A DNA stretch of 64,000 bases from DASRDR01 sp963812945 [NCBI: uncultured Candidatus Rokubacteria bacterium] (GCA_963812945.1 CAWEXD010000004.1:248001-312000); one strand, 5' to 3'; positions 49,426-58,670 are shown, counted from the first letter of the stretch. A program made the numbers and translations. Notes: generated from the letters alone by a model not told the origin.

Positions 49426-49743
49426 TCATCGCGCTCCGGGGACCCGGCGGGTCTTCAGGAACTGCCCGAGCGTCTCGCCGCGGAACGCCGCCACCATCTC
49501 CGGGTTCGACACGCCCTTGGCGCGCGCCAGCTTCTCCAGGCAGAAGAAGCTCGCGCCGTAGTCCTGCAGCGCCTTCCAGTCCAGCCGCCGCACCATGTCC
49601 TTCTCCTGCTCGGTGAGGCCCTGCATGGCCTCCTCGGGCTTCTCGAGGAAGATCGTCCGCCGGTCGCTGGAGGTCAAGGCGTGCAGAAACCGGTTGATCC
49701 GGAGACCGCGCCCGCTTCGCTCGAGGTCGAAGACGTACGTCAC
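49426..49743 (-). CDS. ligA: Protocatechuate 4,5-dioxygenase alpha subunit
   Basis: 105-residue small helical subunit. GTG 49743 overlaps the ligB stop (GTGA). The segments RINRFLHALTSSDRRTIFLE, PEEAMQGLTEQEKDMVRRLD and ALQDYGASFFCLEKLARAKG are the LigA signature; the protein covers the LigB active site in the heterotetramer. It is shorter at its N-terminus than Sphingobium LigA (about 139 aa), which is common. Obligate partner of the following... upstream-encoded LigB. Confidence 0.93.
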   Translation of the reverse strand: MTYVFDLERSGRGLRINRFLHALTSSDRRTIFLEKPEEAMQGLTEQEKDMVRRLDWKALQDYGASFFCLEKLARAKGVSNPEMVAAFRGETLGQFLKTRRVPGAR

Positions 49744-50570
49744 TCGAAGAGCGCCACGGCCATGGCAGTGGTCATGGGCAGGTAGTAGCTCTGGTGGATC
49801 TTGCGCGCGCCCTCGTTCAGCGCGCCGCGCATGATGAGCCACATGATCACCTCGGCGCCCTCGTTGCCCCCCCGGCGGGCGAAGTCCTCGATGCTCATCT
49901 TCGCCAAGCGCTCGGGGTCACGGTCGATGAGGTCGAGGAACTCGCGGTCCCACGTCTCGTCGTTGAATCCCGCCCGCTCGCCGATCATCTGGTGCGACAG
50001 GCCGCCGGTGCCGACCATCGCCACCTTGAGATCCTCCGGATACGACCGGATGGCCCGGCCGATCGCCTTGCCCAGCTTGTAGCAGCGCATCGGCCTGGGC
50101 AGCGGGTGCTGCAGCACGTTGACCACCAGCGGCACCACGCGCCCCGGCCAGTCCGGACGCGACGGCCACATCATGGTGAGCGGGGAGTGCAGCCCGTGGT
50201 CGAGCGGCAGGTCCTGGAAGATCGTCAGGTCGAACTCGTCGTCGACCAGCGACCTCGCGACGTGGCGCGACAGGCCCGCGTGCCCCTTCAGCGCCGGGAT
50301 CTTCCGCGCGCCGAGGCCCTCGTCGGCGATGGGGTACTCGTCGCTCACGCCGAGCGCGAACGTCGGGTAGTGGTCGAAGAAGAACGTGGTGGCGTGGTCG
50401 TTGAAGCAGAAGAAGAGCACGTCGGGCTTCTTCTCGGCGAGCCACTTCGCCACCGGCTCGTAACCCTTGAACAAGGGCGTCCAGTCCGGATCGTCCTGCT
50501 TGCCCTTGTCGAACGCCATCGCGATCGTGGGGACGTGCGAGGTGCCGATGCCGCCGACGATGCGGGCCAT
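49740..50570 (-). CDS. ligB: Protocatechuate 4,5-dioxygenase beta subunit
   Basis: 276-residue class III extradiol dioxygenase subunit. Fe(II) ligands are His12 (GIGTSHVPTIA), His59 (CFNDHATTFFF) and the Glu in GGNEGAEVIMWL (about residue 240); the acid-base His lies in TGGLSHQMIG (about 190). These match LigB, which opens protocatechuate between C4 and C5. ATG 50570 begins the operon LigB-LigA-LigK-Pht5-like-LigJ. The 196 bp upstream, towards the phosphatidylserine synthase gene, should hold the promoter; no adjacent LysR regulator is seen. Confidence 0.95.
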   Translation of the reverse strand: MARIVGGIGTSHVPTIAMAFDKGKQDDPDWTPLFKGYEPVAKWLAEKKPDVLFFCFNDHATTFFFDHYPTFALGVSDEYPIADEGLGARKIPALKGHAGLSRHVARSLVDDEFDLTIFQDLPLDHGLHSPLTMMWPSRPDWPGRVVPLVVNVLQHPLPRPMRCYKLGKAIGRAIRSYPEDLKVAMVGTGGLSHQMIGERAGFNDETWDREFLDLIDRDPERLAKMSIEDFARRGGNEGAEVIMWLIMRGALNEGARKIHQSYYLPMTTAMAVALFE

Positions 50571-50766
50571 GTCTCTAGATGCCGTCGAGGCGGGAGCGGG
50601 GCTCCATCAGACTCTTTTACTGCAATTCGGCCTCGGGCGCCATCCATCGGAGTGGATCCAGCAGGTCCCGTCGGAGGCACTCGCCCGGCTCCCCGCGAGG
50701 AGCGACAGCGGTCCAGCCGAACGCAACGCTCTTGGGGTCGCATCGGGCGCAGCGGCGGGCCGCATC

Positions 50767-51363
50767 TCAGGGCTTCGGGATGCGCAGCGTCCGGCTGATC
50801 ATGAGCGAGCCCGAGAGCACGAACACTAGGACGAGGGGGTGAAAGCTGGCGGCTCCGACCCGGACCGAGCCGAATGGGAGCGCGTCGCCGATCCGGCCGG
50901 CTGCCGCGAGGATCACGAGCAGTAAGACGAGAAGGACGGTGGTGGGAATGGGCGTCCCCTCGAAATGGGTGACCTTGCCCGTCGCCGCCGACATGGCCTC
51001 CGCCGTGATGTTGTAGCGCGCGAGCCGGCTGATCCCACAGGCGACAAAGTAGAGCAGGGCCAGCTCGTCGATGAGTCCAGTCATGCCCACGGCGTAGGCG
51101 AGGCACGCCGGAGCGACCCCGAAGCTGATCACATCCGCCAGCGAATCGAGCTCCCGTCCGAGAGGAGAGGCAACGTGCCGCCATCGCGCGACCCGCCCGT
51201 CGACGACGTCGAACACGAGGGCCAGGAAGATGAACGCCCCCGCCGCGTAGACGTGCTCCGCCGCCGCCTCACGCATGTGCATCATGGCCAGGAATATCGC
51301 GGCGGTGCCGCAGCAGCCATTGGCGAGCGTGAAGACGTCCGCCAGGTGGAAGGACCGAATCAT
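50767..51363 (-). CDS. pssA: CDP-diacylglycerol-serine O-phosphatidyltransferase
   Basis: 198-residue membrane enzyme making phosphatidylserine. ATG 51363 opens IRSFHLADVFTLANGCCG, the usual N-terminus; upstream extension to 51456 lacks homology. The CDP-alcohol phosphotransferase motif is complete: DVVDGRVARWRHVASPLG then RELDSLAD (D-G-x2-A-R-x8-G-x3-D-x3-D), and GISRLARYN follows. Six membrane segments. Slightly shorter than typical type II PssA, missing only a C-terminal tail. No decarboxylase (psd) gene is adjacent, which is unusual because psd-pssA pairs are frequent. Confidence 0.92.
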   Translation of the reverse strand: MIRSFHLADVFTLANGCCGTAAIFLAMMHMREAAAEHVYAAGAFIFLALVFDVVDGRVARWRHVASPLGRELDSLADVISFGVAPACLAYAVGMTGLIDELALLYFVACGISRLARYNITAEAMSAATGKVTHFEGTPIPTTVLLVLLLVILAAAGRIGDALPFGSVRVGAASFHPLVLVFVLSGSLMISRTLRIPKP

Positions 51364-52165
51364 CGAGAAGTGCTGCTTGGGCAAGGTCCCTTCCGGCACT
51401 GGCCTGTCCCCGCGACAATCCCTCTCCAGTGGGCCGACCGTGACCACCAACTCCACCTCATTATCCCCGGGTTTCCAGACCCCCCGGCGGTCTTTGCTTG
51501 GCGGCTAGAGTGGCCCGTCCATCGGCCGCCGGCCTGGGGGCGCCTTTCATGATCGCATGCGCGGAGTAAAAGCTGCGGCCGCCCCGATTCTTGAGTCGGC
51601 CCGTCCTGGGGAGCGGCTTCGGGCGGATTCACGCCGGCCCGCAGGCTGCGACAGGCCGGCGTCTTCGCGTCAGCCTGTCTCGGCACCCTAGTGGAACGTA
51701 ACCGAAAATGGCCGCCGATCGGGCCCTCAACTCCGGCATGCGCTCTGCACAGGAGGTAGAGGGCTCCGGCCCGTCCGGGGGCCGACATGTCATGTCGGTG
51801 AGACCGCGGCCGGAGGCACCACGAGCGTGCCGGAGTCCCCTTGCCAAGGAGGCGAGGGCTGGCCAAAGAAGTGAGGACCGCGATTGACACCACCTGCCGC
51901 GGCGGTGGCGCGCAGGACCAGGCGCATGGAACTGACGGGGCCCTGGCGATACCTCTGCCCTCTCGGCGGTGTCCTGCGGTCCAGGTCCTGGATCGGTCGG
52001 TGCGATTTGATGCGCACAGCCGCTTCGGCTCGTCCGTCAACACGAGGCATCGGGCTGGCGGCGAGCTACTCATGTGACAACGCTCGCGCGCCGTCGTCCT
52101 CCTTCCGGGTCGTGAGGCGTGTGAGCCTGGCCGGGCACGGTCCTAGAGCGACAGGAGGAGAACAC
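51364..52165. other. 802-bp region without a convincing gene
   Basis: Between divergent pssA and the TAXI binding-protein gene. It holds a perfect 17-bp palindrome CCGACATG-T-CATGTCGG at 51782-51798, possibly an operator. Several open frames cross the region but none has a ribosome-binding site plus recognisable sequence. Confidence 0.5.
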
Positions 52166-53167
52166 ATGCACCGACGATCAGCAGTGTTCGGCATCGCGGG
52201 GCTCGTCCTCGCCATCATGGTGCAGACACCGGTCCTGGGCGCGACTGACCTCGGCGTCACGACCGGCGGCGAGAAGGGAACCTACTACCAGTTCGGCCTG
52301 GACCTGCAGCGCCTCGCCAAGCGACATGACGTCAGCATGAGCGTCTATCCCTCCAAGGGATCCATCGAGAACGTGTACGCGGTCTATCAGCGGCCTGCGA
52401 CGCAGCTGGGAATCGTGCAGTCCGACGTTCTGGCGTTCGTCGCTCGTGTCCAATCGGATCCCGTATTGAAGCGGATCGCCAAGAAGACCAAGATGGTGTT
52501 TCCGCTCTACAACGAAGAGATCCACCTCCTCGCTCGGTCCGGAATCGCGGAATTCGACGATCTGAGCGACCGGCGCGTCGCCATCGGGCGCGAGGGAAGC
52601 GGGACCTTCTTGACGGCTCGCCTCCTGTTCAGTGTCGCCGACGTCGTTCCGCGTGAGATGGTCCCGATCGATACCGACCAGGCGCTGGCCGAGCTCAAAG
52701 CCGGAAGGATCGACGCCATGTTCTACGTGGCGGGGTATCCAGTGAAGCTCTTCAGCGAAGGCGTGCAAGACGGAGATCAGTTGCACCTGGTTCCAATCCT
52801 CAACAAGAGCATCACGGAGTTCTATCCACGCGCCGAGATTCCGCGGGGCACATACGCGTGGCAGCCCAACCCCGTGGAGACGGTGGCCGTGAAGTCCGTC
52901 CTCATATCCTTCGATTTTCGGCGACGAGACTGTGACGTCGTGGGCAAGTTTGCCAAGACCATGGCCGACAACATGGATTGGCTCGTGAAAAACGGTCACC
53001 CGAAATGGAAGACCGTCGATCTCAACTTCCCTTTGAAAGGATGGGAGCAATACGACTGCGCCCGGAAGTACCTGGGGAAGTCGACCGAGGCGGCACCACG
53101 CGCAGCAACCAAGTCCGGGGACACGAATCCGATCATGGATGCGATCAAGCAGGTTCTCGGCGATTGA
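52166..53167 (+). CDS. TAXI-family TRAP transporter solute-binding protein
   Basis: 333 residues from ATG 52166 with AGGAGGAG upstream. A Sec signal peptide (residues 1-26) ends VLGA. The mature chain begins LGVTTGGEKGTYYQFGLDLQ, the conserved TAXI opening (T-GG-x-GTYY), followed by SKGSIENVYAVYQRP and GIVQSDVLAF, then GREGSGTFLTARLLF. It should bind an organic acid or glutamate-like ligand outside the cell. No TRAP membrane subunits (TAXI 4TM-12TM) are adjacent, so it is an orphan receptor or part of another system; similar orphans have been linked to sensing. The C-terminal 30 residues are low-complexity. Confidence 0.9.
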   Translation: MHRRSAVFGIAGLVLAIMVQTPVLGATDLGVTTGGEKGTYYQFGLDLQRLAKRHDVSMSVYPSKGSIENVYAVYQRPATQLGIVQSDVLAFVARVQSDPVLKRIAKKTKMVFPLYNEEIHLLARSGIAEFDDLSDRRVAIGREGSGTFLTARLLFSVADVVPREMVPIDTDQALAELKAGRIDAMFYVAGYPVKLFSEGVQDGDQLHLVPILNKSITEFYPRAEIPRGTYAWQPNPVETVAVKSVLISFDFRRRDCDVVGKFAKTMADNMDWLVKNGHPKWKTVDLNFPLKGWEQYDCARKYLGKSTEAAPRAATKSGDTNPIMDAIKQVLGD

Positions 53168-53283
53168 ACCGCCGGAGGATCGGTGAAGTCCGTGGTTTGC
53201 GTTCCGCTCCGCCACGCGTTTGAGTGCCACGGGGCCATCCGCTTCGGGCGGCGGCAGACGCACACGGCCGCCGCCTGACTCCC

Positions 53284-54258
53284 ATGCGCACTCTGTTCGT
53301 CTGCCGCGGGAACCTGTGTCGCAGCCGGGTCGCGGAGGACATCTTCCGCGTTCTCACCTGGAGGGCTCAGGGCCAGAACCACTACGAAGTGCGTTCCGCC
53401 GGCACGAAGGCTGACCCGGGGGGACACCAGATCACGACCCAAGACGTCGAGTGGGCAGATGTGATCTGTGTGATGGAGCAGGAGCAAGAAGCGCACATCC
53501 GCAGGCGCTGGCCCGCGCAAGCCGACAAGATACGTGTCCTCGGAATTCCCGATATCTTCGAACGTGGCGACGAGACGCTGCAGACCCTCCTCACGGACGT
53601 GGTGCGGACACTGCTCGCAGACGGGTCGCCACAGCCCCCGAGCGTCGACTCCGCGCCTCCGCGGCAGCGCCGGCTCCGGTCTGGCAGCTCCCGCTGGCGG
53701 AGCGCTGGCGCCATTGCCGCCCTCGTAGCCGTAGTGGCAATCGTCGGGTACCTGATCGGATCCCGGGTTGAACCGGAGCAGCCCGTGTCGAGCGCGCGCA
53801 CCTCGAGTGAACTCGGTCCTTCCGTCGCCCCCGATGTGACCGTTCCGCCGGGCCCTCCTGCTGGCCGCAACATTCCATCGGATCAGACGGAGCCGGCTGT
53901 CCCCGTTCCGAGTAGCCCGACTGATCCGACCAGCCCGGTAGACCGTGCCGAATCACCGATGGCCGCGAGTGAGGGTCCCACCACGCGCTCCGCCGAGATC
54001 CTCGCCGAGTTGCCATCTGGGCCCCCGGTCACACCTCCGCCGCAGCGCCCCCGGCCTCCAGTGGCGCTACCACCGCCAGCGCGGGTGACGCCCGTCATGG
54101 GCCAAGAACGAGGCGGCCAGGCCCCGCCGATCGAGTCGAGTGGAACCGCGCCGGTCGGCGGACGGGCTCGCGATGGCGACTCTCGTCAGGACGCAGACGC
54201 CGCCGATCCCGGCGCCATCATCGACTGGGTCCTACGAGAGTATCCGGCCAGGAGGTAG
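53284..54258 (+). CDS. Low-molecular-weight tyrosine phosphatase-like domain fused to a membrane helix and proline-rich tail
   Basis: 324 residues. Residues 1-110 are an LMW-PTP-like domain: P-loop CRGNLCRSR (Cys7-x5-Arg13), SAGTKA, a WADVICVMEQEQEAHIRRRW stretch and LGIPDIFERGDETL near residue 90, the short form of the family in which IPD replaces the usual general-acid loop. A basic linker (RQRRLRSGSSRWR) leads to one membrane helix (about 141-158, AIAALVAVVAIVGYLIG). The remaining ~165 residues are Pro/Ser/Thr-rich without a fold and should lie outside the cytoplasm. Phosphatase activity is plausible but not shown. Co-directional with the TAXI receptor, 116 bp away. Confidence 0.82.
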   Translation: MRTLFVCRGNLCRSRVAEDIFRVLTWRAQGQNHYEVRSAGTKADPGGHQITTQDVEWADVICVMEQEQEAHIRRRWPAQADKIRVLGIPDIFERGDETLQTLLTDVVRTLLADGSPQPPSVDSAPPRQRRLRSGSSRWRSAGAIAALVAVVAIVGYLIGSRVEPEQPVSSARTSSELGPSVAPDVTVPPGPPAGRNIPSDQTEPAVPVPSSPTDPTSPVDRAESPMAASEGPTTRSAEILAELPSGPPVTPPPQRPRPPVALPPPARVTPVMGQERGGQAPPIESSGTAPVGGRARDGDSRQDADAADPGAIIDWVLREYPARR

Positions 54259-54289
54259 TGACGGCGCGGGGATGGCCTCAGGACGCTGA

Positions 54290-56233
54290 TCAGGCCTCCG
54301 CCTGACGGCGGCGACGGGCGGCGGCGAGCAGGATCAGCGTGAGAATCCCCAGCAGGACGGGGACGAGGACCCACCAGTGCCGGGGCCCCGGCGGCGCGGG
54401 GGTCACTGCGGGCAGACATGCACCCGCGCTCAGCCGCGCCCGCTCCTCGGCGGTCTTGAACTGCCACCAGCTCTGGACGCGGGCGAGGAGGGGCCGGCGC
54501 TCGGGCGGAGTCCCTTTCAGCAGGCAGTAGATGTCGGAGAGCATCGAGGCGTTGGAGGCGTAGTACGAGTGGCCGAGGAAGTCGGTCGCGAGGTCGGACG
54601 CGTTGATCGGGTCGAAGAACCCCGCGTCGGTCGTCTCGTTCAGGAGACCTCCCTGGATTTCCCCGGCACGAGGCTCTCCACTGTGCGCTTTTCTCGACGC
54701 AATGAGCGCCTTGTCGCCGTCCGAGACGTACAGGGTGACCCGCTCGGCGATCCGTGGGAGAACCTTCAGGAACCTGTCCCGGAAGTGCGTCGCCCAGATG
54801 TCCGGAGCGGCCAGGATGAGCTGATCCACCTTCCGTTGGTCTCGCGGAAGAGTCGATAGGGCCTCGGCGACGAGGCGGTTCCCCATGCTGTGGGCGATCA
54901 CGTGGACTCGCCGAATGCCCGCCTCCCCCTTCACGAGGTCGAAGAACTGAAGGAACGTCGCGGCGGCGTGCAGCGAGGCATCGGAGTCGGCGATGTAGTT
55001 CAGGGTCCCGCCTCTCGAAGGCCAGCTGTACATCATCGTCAGGCCCTGGAAGTCCGGGCTCACGTCGAAATCGAGATCGTAGGCGACCTGCGCGGCCCGC
55101 CTCGCCGCGTCGGCGAACGTGGTCTCGAATCCGTGCACGTAGATGAAGGCCTGGTCTCTCCCCGCGCTCTTCACCTCGCGCACCCACGCGGCATGGTCCC
55201 CGGAGAACGACCGCAGCTCGGAGACCACCACGTCCCTGTTGGGGTCCTGGCCCCGGAGGGTGAAGGTGAAAATCTTGGGAGGGCGCTCGATCTCGCCGGT
55301 TGTGTGCTCTGGCGGGAACGTCACGGTCAGCATCCCCACCTCGAGGCCCGACTCTTCGGGCCGGTCACCCCTCCGGGGGGCCGGCGTGATCCCGTAGAAG
55401 CCGTCCGGCTTGCATCCGGTTCCCTGGTCGAGACTCGCGGCGTCGATCCGAGCGCAGACGTCCTCGCGCTTCCGATTCGTCCCATAGAAGACCTTGACGA
55501 AGCGAAGGTCCTTGCTCACGAGCGTGGGGCGCTCGGGAGGAACCGCGACCGCCTCCCGCCGGGCAGCCCCCCGGCGGGGTGCCGGCGGCCTGGACCGCGC
55601 CAGCGGCTCCGCGGGCGCGGGCAAGGACGGAGGACCGGAGCCTCCCGCGGCTCCCACGTCCGCGGAGCCCGAGGCGCCTCCGAGAGCGCCAGGTGCCCCG
55701 GCCGGGGCGCGTCCGGTCGGACGAGGCGCGGTCACGGAACGTTCAGTCCCCAACGGGAAGCCGCCTGCGGAGTCCTGGAGCCTTCCGAGAGCGCCGGGCG
55801 TCCCGGAGGGTGCGCGCATGGTCGGACGCGGCGCGGCCATGGAAGGATCCGTCCCCGACGGGGATGACGGGCCAGGGTCTCCGGCACCTGCGCCCGCGGC
55901 GGCGGCCGCCGCTCCCCCAGGAGCAGCAGCCGCACCAGGCGCCCCCGCGGTTGAAGCCCCGGCCGGAGGAGGAGGCGCGGTCACGGAAGGCTCCTCCCCC
56001 GCGGTGGCGGGCCTGGACGGTTCCGCCTCGGTCGCGGGCCCGGACGAGGCCGTGCTCTCGCTTCCCGTTGTCCGCTTGGACGCGCATCCGTACAGAAGAA
56101 CGATGATCGCGAGGATGACGAGCACAAGACCGCGTCGGGCGCGGTCCACCGATCCCAGGTGCGAGCGTGTCGACACGGCCCAGCTCCCACCCCCAGACTG
56201 GCCGGCAGCCCGCCGCTCGGTCGTTGGCATCAC
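54290..56233 (-). CDS. Membrane-anchored alpha/beta hydrolase, DUF900 type
   Basis: About 647 residues from GTG 56233 (ATG 56230 is equally possible). The N-terminus carries a signal anchor/lipobox-like helix (LVLVILAIIVLLYGCASK, Cys near 51), then about 180 residues of Ala/Pro/Gly-rich low complexity. The catalytic part (about 245-590) is a DUF900-type hydrolase: FVKVFYGTNRKRE at its start, YVHGFETTFADAARRA, nucleophile elbow VIAHSMGNRL (Ser near 445), acidic DGDKALIASR and His in FLGHSYYASN. A final membrane helix (HWWVLVPVLLGILTLILLAA) is followed by RRRR. So it is anchored at both ends. Function unknown; esterase or lipase-like activity is expected. Confidence 0.82.
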   Translation of the reverse strand: MMPTTERRAAGQSGGGSWAVSTRSHLGSVDRARRGLVLVILAIIVLLYGCASKRTTGSESTASSGPATEAEPSRPATAGEEPSVTAPPPPAGASTAGAPGAAAAPGGAAAAAAGAGAGDPGPSSPSGTDPSMAAPRPTMRAPSGTPGALGRLQDSAGGFPLGTERSVTAPRPTGRAPAGAPGALGGASGSADVGAAGGSGPPSLPAPAEPLARSRPPAPRRGAARREAVAVPPERPTLVSKDLRFVKVFYGTNRKREDVCARIDAASLDQGTGCKPDGFYGITPAPRRGDRPEESGLEVGMLTVTFPPEHTTGEIERPPKIFTFTLRGQDPNRDVVVSELRSFSGDHAAWVREVKSAGRDQAFIYVHGFETTFADAARRAAQVAYDLDFDVSPDFQGLTMMYSWPSRGGTLNYIADSDASLHAAATFLQFFDLVKGEAGIRRVHVIAHSMGNRLVAEALSTLPRDQRKVDQLILAAPDIWATHFRDRFLKVLPRIAERVTLYVSDGDKALIASRKAHSGEPRAGEIQGGLLNETTDAGFFDPINASDLATDFLGHSYYASNASMLSDIYCLLKGTPPERRPLLARVQSWWQFKTAEERARLSAGACLPAVTPAPPGPRHWWVLVPVLLGILTLILLAAARRRRQAEA

Positions 56234-56693
56234 GAGTCGGTCGGCTGCAACCGCGGTGCCGCTTCGGATCGAACTGCGTCGAGACTCGAGTATATGACTT
56301 GGAGGGGTGTTGCCAAGTGGATACGCTGGGCCGAAGCGCTCTGAGCATGGTTACTTGCCGGACACGCCAGGCGTGGCGCCAGCGCTTCCCCGGAACGGAT
56401 GCGGGCCGGGTCACCGCCGGCGACCGGGCACACTGGTGGTGCAGACCTGACCACCGGTGCCACCGGTGGTGAGTCACTCGCGCAAGACGATGGCGATGCT
56501 CGCGGCTCCTCAGGCTTGACAAGCATCCGGTCCACGCTCAGCATCGCGGCGACGAGCGAACGGCCGCCCACGGAGGCCACCATGACGGCCGGCGCGAATC
56601 TCCAGGCAAGACGATCGGATACGTTGTCGTGCTGTCCGGCGGCGCCGGGCCGGCGGCAGGACAGGAGGCTGGCCTCCCGCCGGGAGCCATGAC
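56234..56693. other. 460-bp divergent promoter region
   Basis: Lies between two divergently transcribed hydrolase genes. It contains the ACCACCGGTG-type palindromes at 56429-56471. No gene was recognised; the short frames have no support. Confidence 0.5.
56429..56471. repeat. ACCACCGGTG palindromic element, copy 2
   Basis: CCACCGGTG-C-CACCGGTGG (about 56451-56469) is a perfect inverted repeat around one base, preceded by CACTGGTGGTGCAG. The arrangement GGTGGTGC...TGACCACCGGTG is shared with 18720-18752. Confidence 0.5.
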
Positions 56694-58505
56694 ATGCTGC
56701 CGAACGACTCGCTGACCATCGGCCGCGATTCCCGCCGCCTCGTCGTGCTTCTCCACGCCTACACGTCCAATCCGAGGAAGTTGGCCCACGTCAAGGGCGC
56801 GGTGTCCGAGGCCCTCCCGGATGCCGACATCTTCGCGCCCGAGCTTCCCGTCTCCGCCTTCTCGTCGGCCGATCCCGACCGTCTCGTGAGATCGCTCCTC
56901 GGCCGCATCGACACCATCTGGATTCAGAAGATGGCCGGCGGGAGCGCCGGCTACACGGAGCTGCTGCTGGTCGGGCACAGCTTCGGCGCCATCCTGGCAC
57001 GTCAGCTCTTCTGCTCGGGCTGGGGGGCCACCGACCGGGCCACGTTCGATCCGGGCGCCGAGCATCCCTGGGCCGCCCGCGTCACACGCATCGTTCTCCT
57101 CGCAGGCACGAACCGCGGGTGGTCGGTCACCTCGGCCATCAGTCCGCTGAAGACACTCCTGATGCGTGTCGGATCAGGCATCGGACACGTCCTCTCGGCC
57201 TTCGGCCGAGCGCCGATCATCTTCGCCGTTCGTCGCGGAGCGCCGTTCCTCACGCTGATGCGCCTCCAGTGGCTCGCGCTCCGGCACGCTCCTCCCCCGC
57301 GCCTGGCCCGCATGCCGTTGACGGTGCAGCTCCTCGGAACGCGGGACGATCTGGTTTCGCCCAGCGACAACATCGATCTCGCGACCGGGGGCGACTTCGT
57401 GTACCTCGACGTCCCGCACTCGGGACACCTCGACGTCATCGACATGGACCCGTCCAGTGAGGCCGGCCGGGACAGACGTCGCGTGTTCATGTTCGCCCTC
57501 ACGGCCTCCGAAGCGTCGGTGCGGGATCGCGCGGTCCGGCCGGGAGACGTCGACGACCTGGTGCAGTCGACGACCGATGACTTCGACGTGACCCTGCAGG
57601 CCACGGCATGGCCGGACGTACAGCACGTCGTCTTCGTGATCCATGGAATCCGAGACAAGGGGTTCTGGACCAAGAAGATTGGCCGCGCCATCAAGGAGCG
57701 CGCGCGAGGCGCCGGCATCCGAATGCGCTCCGTGACCTCGACCTATGGCTATTTCGCGATGCTTCCCTTCGTCGCGCCGTGGGCACGGCAGGCGAAGGTC
57801 GAATGGCTGCTCGATCAGTACGTCGGGGCGCGGGCCCTCTACCCCAACGCCGAGCTGTTCTCCTACGTAGGGCACAGCAACGGCACGTATCTCCTCACCG
57901 GCGCGCTGCAGCGCTGCCCGGCCGTCCGGTTCGCCCGGATCGTCTTCGCGGGCAGCGTGGTTCGGCGCGATTTCGACTGGCCGGCCTTCATCGGCCGGAA
58001 GCAAGTGGCGCGGGTGCTGAACTACGTCGCCACTGCGGACTGGGTCGTCGCCCTCTTTCCGAAGGGACTGCAGACGCTCCGACTCCAGGACCTCGGCGGC
58101 GCGGGCCACGACGGATTCGACTGCGATCTCGACGAGCTGAGGGATGTGGAGTACGTGTCGGGCCAGCACAGCGCCGCGCTCGACGAGCGGCATTGGGCCG
58201 ACATCGCGAGATTCGTCGTCGACGGCACGTGGCCGACGGCCGAGGCTGGACCGGAGAAGCGCAGCATCCTCGTCAGGGTCGCCGGAGGGGTGGCCCCGGC
58301 GCTGTGGGTGCTCCTCGCCGTCGTCGCCCTGGCCCCGGGGTATCTGCTCTTGACGGCGCTCGGTTTCTGGACGCCCGCCTGGTTGCGCTCGTGGTCGTAC
58401 TACCACGCGGTCCGGACAGCCCTCGACTGGGCGCCGGCCTGGATCGCAGCCCTGGGGCTCGCCGGGTACCTGAGTCTGCTCCGCGCCGTGCTGACCCGAG
58501 TCTGA
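56694..58505 (+). CDS. Tandem alpha/beta hydrolase protein with C-terminal membrane segments
   Basis: 603 residues with two hydrolase domains. Domain 1 (1-270): RRLVVLLHAYTSNPRKLAHV, nucleophile elbow LLVGHSFGAILARQ (Ser near 96), LLGTRDDLVSPSDN (acid) and DVPHSGHLDVID (His). Domain 2 (about 300-510): HVVFVIHGIRDKGFWTKKIG, elbow YVGHSNGTYLL (Ser near 395), and VSGQHSAALDERHWADIARF (His). Both keep a Ser-Asp-His set. Two or three hydrophobic segments close the protein (LWVLLAVVALAPGYLLLTAL and following). The duplication in a single membrane protein is unusual. Divergent from the DUF900-type hydrolase; start ATG 56694 has only a weak ribosome-binding site. Confidence 0.82.
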   Translation: MLPNDSLTIGRDSRRLVVLLHAYTSNPRKLAHVKGAVSEALPDADIFAPELPVSAFSSADPDRLVRSLLGRIDTIWIQKMAGGSAGYTELLLVGHSFGAILARQLFCSGWGATDRATFDPGAEHPWAARVTRIVLLAGTNRGWSVTSAISPLKTLLMRVGSGIGHVLSAFGRAPIIFAVRRGAPFLTLMRLQWLALRHAPPPRLARMPLTVQLLGTRDDLVSPSDNIDLATGGDFVYLDVPHSGHLDVIDMDPSSEAGRDRRRVFMFALTASEASVRDRAVRPGDVDDLVQSTTDDFDVTLQATAWPDVQHVVFVIHGIRDKGFWTKKIGRAIKERARGAGIRMRSVTSTYGYFAMLPFVAPWARQAKVEWLLDQYVGARALYPNAELFSYVGHSNGTYLLTGALQRCPAVRFARIVFAGSVVRRDFDWPAFIGRKQVARVLNYVATADWVVALFPKGLQTLRLQDLGGAGHDGFDCDLDELRDVEYVSGQHSAALDERHWADIARFVVDGTWPTAEAGPEKRSILVRVAGGVAPALWVLLAVVALAPGYLLLTALGFWTPAWLRSWSYYHAVRTALDWAPAWIAALGLAGYLSLLRAVLTRV

Positions 58506-58652
58506 GGACTCAGCGCGTCACGCCCTCGCCATAATCGCCCCGCCGGTGAAGGAGACGGCACGATGGCGACCCGCACGCGTCGGTCCATCCGGACGGCCAT
58601 CTGACCGTCCAGGGAAGCCGTTCAGCTTTGCCCGCGCGCGTGACGCGGCGCT

Positions 58653-58661
58653 TGGTATAAT
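58653..58661 (+). promoter_or_regulatory. Extended -10 promoter of ahcY
   Basis: TGGTATAAT (TGn plus TATAAT) with no good -35 hexamer, as expected for an extended -10 promoter. Transcription would begin near 58668, directly at the 5' edge of the riboswitch. Confidence 0.7.
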
Positions 58662-58670
58662 GGCGGACGT

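Noticed and set aside
51364-51456. N-terminal extension of PssA
   Set aside because: The extra residues are not part of the family and no better ribosome-binding site is found there.
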